Positions 1 through 4,305 of a DNA stretch of 5,045 nucleotides are shown in pieces (position 1 is the first letter of the stretch; the number at the start of each line of letters is the position of its first letter). Source of the stretch: Nitrospira sp. UBA6909 (GTDB lineage: Bacteria > Nitrospirota > Nitrospiria > Nitrospirales > Nitrospiraceae); NCBI GenBank assembly GCA_002451055.1, contig DKBD01000012.1, forward strand, positions 8,035 to 13,079, written 5' to 3'. The notes under the pieces were generated by a model that did not search any database, was not told the DNA's origin, and saw only the letters and a list, made by a program, of their open reading frames with translations. A program made the translations under genes and the position numbers.

Positions 1-170
1 ACGAGGCGGAGGTCGCGATCGACGTTTTCAATGACCGGATCGATGATGACTGCCTGATTGGATTCGCGGTCGGCTACAAGGTAGGTGCGGCTTTCCGCGC
101 GATCGTCAATGTCCTGCGCGTCGTTCACATCCAACAGGATGGTGACGGTATAGGTGCCATGTGTTGCCAC
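1..170 (-). CDS. MBL-fold hydrolase, persulfide dioxygenase (ETHE1)-like, N-terminal fragment
   Basis: This is the first 56 codons of a gene that runs off the left edge. I translated it by hand on the minus strand. The stretch TYLVADRESNQAVIIDPV (about residues 29-46), followed by DRDLRL, matches the N-terminal beta-strands of ETHE1/persulfide dioxygenase-like metallo-beta-lactamase proteins, where a similar segment precedes the metal-binding HxHxDH motif. That motif would lie outside the window, so catalysis cannot be judged. Known family members oxidise glutathione persulfide to sulfite with a mononuclear iron; glyoxalase II-like hydrolases are the main alternative. The chosen GTG start has an AGAAGGAG ribosome binding site 8 bases upstream, and the frame is closed by a TGA further upstream at about 222-224. 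The first 25 or so residues (HGTYTVTILLDV region) do not resemble the usual short ETHE1 N-terminus, so the family call is moderate. Confidence 0.62.
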   Translation of the reverse strand, partial: MATHGTYTVTILLDVNDAQDIDDRAESRTYLVADRESNQAVIIDPVIENVDRDLRL

Positions 171-225
171 GAAGCGCACTCCTTCTATAATCGCGATGTG
201 GGCTCGTAACCACAGCCATGATCAG

Positions 226-245
226 GACACCCGATGCCGGGTGTC
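226..245 (-). terminator. Perfect 8-bp hairpin without a U-tract between two minus-strand genes
   Basis: GACACCCG at 226-233 pairs perfectly with CGGGTGTC at 238-245 around a 4-base loop. It lies 30 bases past the stop of the SnoaL-like gene and 55 bases before the start of the MBL-fold gene. No run of T follows on the minus strand, so it is not a textbook intrinsic terminator. It may be a weak or Rho-assisted terminator, an mRNA end-protecting stem, or a dyad operator. Confidence 0.4.
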
Positions 246-275
246 GGTTGTATTCTCCTCAGAAAAGACGTGTTG

Positions 276-626
276 TTAGCCCTTGGGCGTGATTTTGCAG
301 GCGAACGATTGGGCCACGATCTTGCCGTCGCGTATGACAAAGGTGTCTGTTCCCATGTCGTATATGCTGTTGGCGGTCTCCGCGGTCCAGAGAATATAGG
401 CGAATTCGCCATCGACGGTCTGCTGTATCATGCTGAACGTGGTCCCGGAGTTCCCAAATTCTGCAAATATCAGTTGGAACAACGGTCGAATGGCGTCGGT
501 TCCCTTAAGCGGTCCGTTCGGCGTGAACAAGACGGCATCCGTCGCATAGTCGGATAAGATGCCTGCCAGGTCTCCCGCGTCGAAACACTGCATGTGATGG
601 TCAAGGACTTCCTTCGTCGAAGCCAT
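276..626 (-). CDS. SnoaL/NTF2-like family protein (nuclear transport factor 2 fold)
   Basis: The 116-residue protein has the typical length and layout of single-domain SnoaL-like/NTF2-like cone-barrel proteins. There is an N-terminal helical pair (EVLDHHMQCFDAGDLAGILSD is the alpha1-alpha2 region). It is followed by DYATDAVLFTPNGPLKG (about 26-42), the characteristic first strand and turn. The C-terminal strand pair TDTFVIRDGKIVAQSF (about 93-108) closes the fold. These proteins are small cytoplasmic dimers that bind hydrophobic or small polar ligands; some are isomerases or hydrolases, many have no known activity, and no specific substrate can be read here. I chose the ATG at 626 because GGAGGG lies 7 bases upstream. 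A GTG at 641 would put that ribosome binding site inside the coding region. The gene ends in TAA. It is followed by a hairpin and then the MBL-fold gene on the same strand, 105 bases away, so co-transcription is possible but not shown. Confidence 0.85.
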   Translation of the reverse strand: MASTKEVLDHHMQCFDAGDLAGILSDYATDAVLFTPNGPLKGTDAIRPLFQLIFAEFGNSGTTFSMIQQTVDGEFAYILWTAETANSIYDMGTDTFVIRDGKIVAQSFACKITPKG

Positions 627-841
627 TCTTAAACCCTCCACGGTACGTTCTGCTGCTCGTGTGTAACATGGCTTGAAGGGAAAGTCTAACAGGCCGTTGG
701 TGCAGGTGGTACGAAGCCGTATGGGTAGGCGATGGTTTCTAACCTGCGTCTTTTGGGAGAAAAGATCCCCAGTCTTTTTACGAAAGGCTGTGCCAAGTGT
801 GGCAATAACTTATGAGTGCAATTTATCACGGGTACCTTCTA
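627..841. other. Intergenic region between SUMF1-like stop and SnoaL-like start
   Basis: These 215 bases should contain the promoter of the SnoaL-like gene and the 3' end of the SUMF1-like transcript. I see no convincing gene. A small stem TGCCA-AGTG-TGGCA sits at 791-804, about 40 bases past the SUMF1-like stop, without a strong T-run in the minus direction. On the minus strand a TTAGAC and a TTACAC hexamer separated by 17 bases lie upstream of the SnoaL-like gene, but TTACAC is a poor -10 match. Neither is called as a firm site. Confidence 0.4.
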
Positions 842-1747
842 TCACCACCCATCTTTCGCGCAGCGGAAGCCGATACCGCTGGCACGGTCAGTGGGGTAGC
901 CGTAGTCGCGGTCGGAGGTACGCAGGTTTCTCGCCGGTTTGAGCCAGGACCCGCCACGGACCACTTTGAGCAGCTGGCCATTGGGTCCTTGCGGGTCGGA
1001 CAGCGGGGCGTTGAGATAGGAATAGGGTTCATACCAGTCCTGCACCCATTCGGAAACATTCCCCGCCATGTCGACGAGGCCATAGGGACCGGCACCGTCT
1101 GGAAAGCTGCCGACGGGCAGGGTGAGCACTTCGCCCTTGAGTCCTCTCTCATGGGAGATGCGCGCGCCCTCGCCGGTGATCCAAAAGGCCTTCCATTCCT
1201 CTCCGTCTTTGAATTCGATCGTGCGACCTGCCCAATAACTGGCGCTGTTCGATTTGACAATGTCCCAGTCGTTCCCCCAGGGATAGCGGCGGCCATCGGT
1301 GCCTCGCGCGGCCTTTTCCCATTCCGCTTCGGTTGGCAGCCGCTTGCCCTGCCAGCGGCAGTAGGCGACGGCGTCTTCCCAGCTTACGTTGATGACCGGA
1401 TGTCGTTCGCTGCCGGGAAACGGCGCGCCATGAACCCATAGCGAGAATTCCGGTTTGAGATGGCTCGGCGCCGGATGGCCGGTGGCGTCCACGAACTGTT
1501 GGTAACGGGCGTTGGTGACTTCGTGGCGGTCGATGGCGAAGGAGCTGACGTACACTTTGCGTTGTGGTCGTTCGTCGTCGAAGCTGACGCCGTCGTCGGG
1601 AGTCCCCATGAAGAATTCGCCGGCAGGGATCATGACCATGTCGTCTGGAACGTCAAAGCCGATGGCTGATGGCTGATGACCGAGAGCCGACAGCAGGAGT
1701 GGGAGAATCACGAGGCGTGCAGATACCGGACCGACCCGGGGGATCAC
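842..1747 (-). CDS. Exported SUMF1/FGE-sulfatase-fold protein lacking the formylglycine-generating cysteines
   Basis: The 301-residue protein carries the full formylglycine-generating-enzyme-sulfatase fold. In order it shows MVMIPAGEFFMGT (37-49), DRHEVTNARYQQFV (73-86), HPVINVSWEDAVAYCRW (116-132), GKRLPTEAEWEKAARG (134-149), YPWGN (155-159), GPYGLVDMAGNVSEWVQDWY (220-239), VVRGGSW (262-268) and GFRCAK (293-298). Residues 1-30 look like a Sec signal peptide: arginines at 4 and 11, then LVILPLLLSALG. It is therefore probably periplasmic or secreted. True FGE oxidases bind copper with two cysteines just after the RGGS motif; here that stretch reads LKPARNL, and the only cysteines are C130 and C296. 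It is thus unlikely to make formylglycine and may be a structural or ligand-binding relative, as many bacterial SUMF1 proteins are. The GTG start overlaps the stop of the upstream gene by 4 bases and has only a weak AAGAG-type site, which suggests coupled translation. Confidence 0.9.
   Translation of the reverse strand: MIPRVGPVSARLVILPLLLSALGHQPSAIGFDVPDDMVMIPAGEFFMGTPDDGVSFDDERPQRKVYVSSFAIDRHEVTNARYQQFVDATGHPAPSHLKPEFSLWVHGAPFPGSERHPVINVSWEDAVAYCRWQGKRLPTEAEWEKAARGTDGRRYPWGNDWDIVKSNSASYWAGRTIEFKDGEEWKAFWITGEGARISHERGLKGEVLTLPVGSFPDGAGPYGLVDMAGNVSEWVQDWYEPYSYLNAPLSDPQGPNGQLLKVVRGGSWLKPARNLRTSDRDYGYPTDRASGIGFRCAKDGW
1661..1695. repeat. Degenerate 7-base tandem repeat (GATGGCT-type) within the SUMF1-like leader region
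   Basis: GATGGCT occurs at 1661-1667 and again at 1668-1674. Decaying units follow in register: GATGACC (1675-1681), GAGAGCC (1682-1688) and GACAGCA (1689-1695). On the coding strand these give the SALGHQPSAIG part of the signal-peptide region. The first two units are exact; the rest differ at two or more positions. Confidence 0.55.
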
Positions 1748-2493
1748 GGTCTCTTGATCCCGCAGGTTTTGGCGATCGCGTCGCGGTAGGTGAGCCAGAG
1801 GCGCATGCTGTTTTTGAGGCCGCTCAGGACGGCCTGCTGCAGGGCAGCCGTGGGTGTGTGTTCCATGACCATCGTATAGGCGTCGTGCCGGTGGCCGGCC
1901 TCGACGAGTTGGTGTGCGCGGATGAGATCCATGTGGTCAGGTGAAAGGCCATGGTATCGAACGAGCGGGTGATCCTGGATGAATGATTCGATATCTTCCG
2001 CGTCTTTCCGTTTGGACGGCTCAAGTATCTCGTTGCGGTCTTTTACGCTGCCTTCGACAAAGATTGTCAGAACGGCGGCGCCGATCACCCAATGGCGGTG
2101 GTTCGACATCTTGTCGAGCCACGCTCGATACGCGCGGCTGGCCGGCAAGGGACGGATCTGCTCGAAGTCTTTAGGACTGAATCCCAGTCCCTCCATCATG
2201 GAGAGAAACAGTGCTGGGTGGGATGTTCCCAGCGAGAGGCCTCCGGTGTCTTCCTCATAGATGTTTTCGGCCAGCATGCGGCGCACGGAGGGCGGAGGAT
2301 TATGCCCGTGAATACGCGCGAGCATGACGGGAAAGTCGCGGACATAGACGAAATATTCCTGTTGGAAATGGATCTTGAGCTGGTCCTTGGTGAGCTTACC
2401 GGAGGCGAAATGATCCCAGGCCCAGTGATGCTTGCCGTCCATGATGCGGAGGAGCGCGTCGAGAAATCTGGGGGATGTCAAACGGGCGGCCAT
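1744..2493 (-). CDS. TenA/PqqC/CADD-like heme-oxygenase-fold protein, candidate iron-containing oxidase
   Basis: The 249-residue, mostly helical protein has no signal peptide and should be cytoplasmic. It resembles the iron-containing redox enzyme / heme-oxygenase-like diiron oxidase group that includes CADD, and more distantly PqqC and TenA. Candidate metal ligands sit in the expected order: AENIYEEDTGG with E80/E81, then H92 in the GTSHPALFL helix, E147 in TIFVEGSV, and H194-x3-E198-x2-H201 in the RAHQLVEAGHRHDAY helix. The last motif parallels the H-x3-D-x2-H motif of CADD, with Glu in place of Asp. Known relatives use O2 at a dimetal site for varied chemistry, such as p-aminobenzoate formation or N-oxygenation; no substrate can be read here. 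The ATG at 2493 has an AAGG 9 bases upstream. The stop overlaps the start of the SUMF1-like gene, so the two form an operon. It is divergent from the 94-residue gene to its right. Confidence 0.85.
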   Translation of the reverse strand: MAARLTSPRFLDALLRIMDGKHHWAWDHFASGKLTKDQLKIHFQQEYFVYVRDFPVMLARIHGHNPPPSVRRMLAENIYEEDTGGLSLGTSHPALFLSMMEGLGFSPKDFEQIRPLPASRAYRAWLDKMSNHRHWVIGAAVLTIFVEGSVKDRNEILEPSKRKDAEDIESFIQDHPLVRYHGLSPDHMDLIRAHQLVEAGHRHDAYTMVMEHTPTAALQQAVLSGLKNSMRLWLTYRDAIAKTCGIKRP

Positions 2494-2499
2494 CGTATC

Positions 2500-2529
2500 T
2501 TGCCTTGTTGATCCTTGTGTCGTTACAAT
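2500..2529 (+). promoter_or_regulatory. Sigma70-like promoter for the 94-residue protein gene
   Basis: TTGCCT at 2500-2505 (4 of 6 matches to TTGACA) and TACAAT at 2524-2529 (5 of 6 to TATAAT) are separated by 18 bases. Transcription would start near 2536, leaving a leader of about 17 bases that includes the GAGGAG ribosome binding site. Confidence 0.5.
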
Positions 2530-2552
2530 TTCCCAACCCGAGGAGCGAACCG

Positions 2553-2837
2553 ATGAATCCGATTACGATCCAAAATCCCGATGAGATTCTGAATCTGCTG
2601 GCCGACGTGACTCTCCGCGGCCCCGGCTTTACGACGGAATCCCTTCTCGATTATGTTCTGGAAGAAGGGTTTACCGAACCGATTTTTCTCAACGCCAATG
2701 GTGAAGATCCTAACGCCTTTTATAAGGGCCAGCCAAATGCCTGGGCCGTCTATCAGGTACGGGAATGGAAACGTGTGCTCACCATTTCCGGCGGCCCCGG
2801 CCAAGAGCGGCGATCGCGTATCACCGAAACGCCGTGA
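2553..2837 (+). CDS. Conserved-looking small protein of unknown family
   Basis: I do not recognise this 94-residue protein. The start is well supported: GAGGAG lies 7 bases before the ATG at 2553 and a good promoter lies just upstream. Upstream in-frame starts (from 2475) would bypass both. There is no signal peptide or membrane segment, so it is probably cytoplasmic. The N-terminal half (NPDEILNLLADVTLRGPGFT, then LLDYVLEEGF) looks like two short helices. The middle reads GEDPNAFYKGQPNAWAVYQV, polar and aromatic, and residues from about 70 on (VREWKRVLTISGG) look like a strand pair before a basic, disordered tail ending RRSRITETP. The tail may be poorly conserved. The DUF2007 gene follows on the same strand 79 bases later, so the two may be co-transcribed. 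It is divergent from the oxidase-like gene. Confidence 0.75.
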   Translation: MNPITIQNPDEILNLLADVTLRGPGFTTESLLDYVLEEGFTEPIFLNANGEDPNAFYKGQPNAWAVYQVREWKRVLTISGGPGQERRSRITETP

Positions 2838-2863
2838 TCGGGTCAAAGTCTAAGGGGGTACGC

Positions 2864-2902
2864 GTGAAAGTGCAATCACCCGTTCGTACGGGGGGATGGT
2901 AG
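2864..2902 (+). CDS. Possible 12-codon leader ORF before the DUF2007 gene
   Basis: A GTG at 2864 is preceded by AAGGGGG with a 5-base spacer, a good ribosome binding site. It opens a 12-codon ORF (V K V Q S P V R T G G W) ending in TAG at 2900-2902, 14 bases before the chosen DUF2007 start and in a different frame. It overlaps an imperfect stem, in which ACG-c-GTGA at 2860-2867 pairs with TCAC-c-CGT at 2876-2883. It could be a leader peptide that couples or regulates translation of the next gene, or a chance ORF. Confidence 0.3.
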   Translation: MKVQSPVRTGGW

Positions 2903-2916
2903 CCAGTGGAGCGAGC

Positions 2917-3147
2917 ATGGGGATGATTCATCTCACCAACCCAAGAGATGCTGGAGAGTTGGCCATCATCAAGGGCCTGCTGGACGGCAACCGCATTGCA
3001 TACGTGATTCACGGTGAGCACACGAGCAGTTTGTATCCGGGGGTGCGGTTTCTCGTCAGCCGGGTGATGGTCGATAAGTCGGATCGGGCCCGCGATGAAA
3101 TTCTGCTGAGCAAACTCCGGCTGTCAATTCGCGAAGCCTCAGCCTGA
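2917..3147 (+). CDS. DUF2007 domain protein (putative signal-transducing protein)
   Basis: The 76-residue protein matches the small DUF2007 pattern. MIHLTNPRDAGELAIIKGLL at the N-terminus gives a strand followed by a helix. DGNRIAYVIHGEHTSS (about 24-39) is the second strand with its typical G-E turn, and YPGVRFLVSRVMVDKSDRAR then runs into a C-terminal helix where family members read V-x(4-6)-A-x2-IL. The fold is a ferredoxin-like alpha/beta sandwich related to PII-type and ACT-like small domains. The family is annotated as a putative signal transducer, but its ligand is unknown. It should be cytoplasmic. I chose the ATG at 2917 because GGAG sits 5 bases upstream. The ATG at 2896 has only a G-run touching it, with no spacer. 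The gene probably shares a transcript with the preceding small gene. Its stop is 7 bases from the stop of the opposing gene. Confidence 0.82.
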   Translation: MGMIHLTNPRDAGELAIIKGLLDGNRIAYVIHGEHTSSLYPGVRFLVSRVMVDKSDRARDEILLSKLRLSIREASA

Positions 3148-3154
3148 TCCCGCG

Positions 3155-3595
3155 CTAGGGCTCAAGCTTCGGGTGGGGTTTCTGGGCTGGAAAGTTCTTC
3201 ACGTTCCGCTCTCGTGATCCTTCGTACCATCCTCCGACCAGCACGCCCTCCTCAAAGTAGAGATACCGGTGGCGGACGGTCGCCGTGTCTTCCCAATCTT
3301 CAAAGATCCATTCTTCCTGCCGGATGCCGTCTTTGGTAAAGGAGGTATTGATGGTCTGCGGCCCCCCCCAAGATTCCAGTACCTGCTCCTTTGTCATGCC
3401 GACCATGATCCGATGCTGCTCGATGTGTTGTTGAAAGTCCGGGTCGAGCAATTGGGTGATGAACGGCCAGATCACCGCCATCATGGCGAACAAGCCGAGT
3501 CCGACATAGATGATGATTCTGACGGGGCGGCGACGAATGAAAGGGGCATCCTCGGGCGACGATTCAATTTGGGTTGTGTGCGGATCGCTGGTCAT
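3155..3595 (-). CDS. Single-pass membrane protein with BamE/SmpA-like periplasmic domain
   Basis: The 146-residue protein starts with a polar N-terminus (1-20) and a basic RRRPVR patch. One membrane segment follows at about 27-46 (IIIYVGLGLFAMMAVIWPF). By the positive-inside rule the C-terminal domain lies in the periplasm. Residues 58-125 look like a BamE/SmpA/OmlA-type alpha-beta domain: VGMTKEQVLESWGGPQTIN is the classic GMT-x2-QV-x3-WG-x-P helix and loop. It is followed by strands EEWIFEDW and HRYLYFEEGVLVGGWYE. Family members stabilise the outer-membrane beta-barrel assembly machinery or act as cell-envelope lipoproteins. This one has a membrane anchor and no lipobox, so BamE function itself should not be assumed. 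The ATG is preceded by GGAG at 4 bases and by a strong promoter at 3617-3645. It is divergent from the DUF4124 gene and convergent with the DUF2007 gene. Confidence 0.83.
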   Translation of the reverse strand: MTSDPHTTQIESSPEDAPFIRRRPVRIIIYVGLGLFAMMAVIWPFITQLLDPDFQQHIEQHRIMVGMTKEQVLESWGGPQTINTSFTKDGIRQEEWIFEDWEDTATVRHRYLYFEEGVLVGGWYEGSRERNVKNFPAQKPHPKLEP

Positions 3596-3616
3596 GGTGC
3601 TCCAGAAAATTGGCGA

Positions 3617-3645
3617 ATGCTAACAACGGGCCTGGGCTGAGTCAA
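3617..3645 (-). promoter_or_regulatory. Sigma70-like promoter for the BamE-like membrane protein
   Basis: On the minus strand TTGACT (3640-3645, 5 of 6 matches) and TAGCAT (3617-3622, 4 of 6) are separated by exactly 17 bases. Transcription would start near 3610, with a leader of about 15 bases before the ATG at 3595. Confidence 0.6.
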
Positions 3646-3656
3646 GGCGTGTCGAT

Positions 3657-3709
3657 TTTGTACTATTCAATTCCATCTTGCGGAACAATCATTATACTCA
3701 TTTGTACTA
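3657..3709 (+). repeat. 9-base direct repeat TTTGTACTA flanking the DUF4124 -10 element
   Basis: TTTGTACTA occurs exactly at 3657-3665 and 3701-3709, with 44 bases between copy starts, close to four helical turns. One copy lies upstream of the predicted -10 (3693-3698) and one covers the predicted start point. This placement would suit a regulator bound on one DNA face, but chance is not excluded. Confidence 0.35.
3693..3698 (+). promoter_or_regulatory. -10 element (TATACT) of the DUF4124 gene
   Basis: TATACT matches the sigma70 -10 consensus at 5 of 6 positions and lies 44 bases before the ATG at 3742. No good -35 hexamer sits at 16-18 bases; the best reading there is TTCCAT (3671-3676), so activation by a regulator may be needed. 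The complementary strand of 3691-3696 reads a perfect TATAAT, so this could also serve a second minus-strand start. Confidence 0.45.
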
Positions 3710-3741
3710 GGGCTTGGCACGAAATGAAAAGGGGGCCGACC

Positions 3742-4260
3742 ATGCAACGAGATGTTGGATTCCGGCGAGTTGCCGGCTTCGTGTCGGCCTGTCTCGTGAT
3801 GACCGTCGTGTGGCTTGTCGAGGCGACACGGACGGATGTTCATGCCACGACCATCTATTCGTACACCGATGACCGAGGGCATCCGGTGTATACCGATGAT
3901 CTGCAGAAGGTGCCCGAGAAGTACCGGGAGAAAGTCCAGCGGTTCGAAAAGGTATCTGACCAGCAATTCAGCTCGAAGTTGCGGTCGTTCCGATTCAATA
4001 TGAGCGGTCTGTCGGAAGAACAGACGACCGTGCTCAATTATGCCGGAGGAGCGGCCGTTTTCTTGCTCATCATGATGTATTTGTCCAAAAATAGTCCGAT
4101 GATCCGGCTGTTGGCGTTGGCGCTCTTGATCCTACTCGGAATCGGCACGCCGGTGCTTATATATTCGGGCGAGGGTGGGGCGCTGAATGTCATGAAGAAG
4201 AAGGCCGACGAAGCCTCGCAACTGAACAGCAAACGTCTTAAACAGGTCTCTCCACAGTAG
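3742..4260 (+). CDS. DUF4124 domain membrane protein
   Basis: The 172-residue protein begins with a Sec-type signal or anchor (RDVGFRR, then VAGFVSACLVMTVVWLV), with a likely cleavage site after VHA at about 35. Residues 37-65 form the DUF4124 motif: TIYSYTDDRGHPVYTDDLQKVPEKY, in which the family hallmark Y-x-D-x2-G-x3-Y/F-T/S-D is clear. DUF4124 is a short periplasmic domain of unknown function, common in Proteobacteria and Nitrospirota. A charged linker (66-95) follows, then two further membrane segments at about 101-114 (GGAAVFLLIMMYL) and 121-141 (IRLLALALLILLGIGTPVLIY). The C-terminal tail is lysine-rich (MKKKADEASQ). The extra hairpin of membrane segments is more than most short DUF4124 proteins carry. 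The ATG at 3742 has AAGGGGG 6 bases upstream; an in-frame ATG at 3724 has none. It is convergent with the next gene, with 45 bases between stops. Confidence 0.85.
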   Translation: MQRDVGFRRVAGFVSACLVMTVVWLVEATRTDVHATTIYSYTDDRGHPVYTDDLQKVPEKYREKVQRFEKVSDQQFSSKLRSFRFNMSGLSEEQTTVLNYAGGAAVFLLIMMYLSKNSPMIRLLALALLILLGIGTPVLIYSGEGGALNVMKKKADEASQLNSKRLKQVSPQ

Positions 4261-4305
4261 GAATTCCCGCCAAGGCCTGATTCAGCCCGGCCAATGCTCG
4301 TGTGT
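4261..4305. other. Convergent intergenic gap
   Basis: These 45 bases separate the stops of the DUF4124 gene and the opposing minus-strand gene. GGCC pairs with GGCC only over 4 bases around an 11-base spacer, and no T-run is present, so I cannot call a terminator here. Confidence 0.4.

Noticed and set aside
184..189. TATAGA on the minus strand as a -10 for the MBL-fold gene
   Set aside because: It overlaps the ribosome binding site, so the transcript would start after it and be unable to use it.
780..803. TTGGCAC on the minus strand, resembling a sigma54 -24 element
   Set aside because: The -12 position reads TTCG rather than TTGC, and it sits far from any start codon.
673..942. 89-codon plus-strand frame covering the 627-841 gap
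   Set aside because: Runs from the gap into the SUMF1-like gene antisense, is highly basic with no domain, and has no supporting promoter.
812..1441. 209-codon open frame on the plus strand opposite the SUMF1-like gene
   Set aside because: It lies antisense to a gene with clear family motifs, has no ribosome binding site or recognisable domain, and is explained by high-GC third positions of the real gene.
2092..2511. 139-codon plus-strand frame opposite the oxidase-like gene
   Set aside because: Antisense to a well-supported gene, with no motif and low-complexity composition typical of a shadow frame.
2810..2840. ATCAC...GTGAT inverted repeat at the end of the 94-residue gene
   Set aside because: Only 5 bp with a 9-base loop, inside coding sequence and without a T-run; not a credible terminator.
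3711..3735. TTGGCACG, resembling the -24 half of a sigma54 promoter
   Set aside because: No TTGC-type -12 element follows at the required spacing; the next bases are AAATGAAAA.
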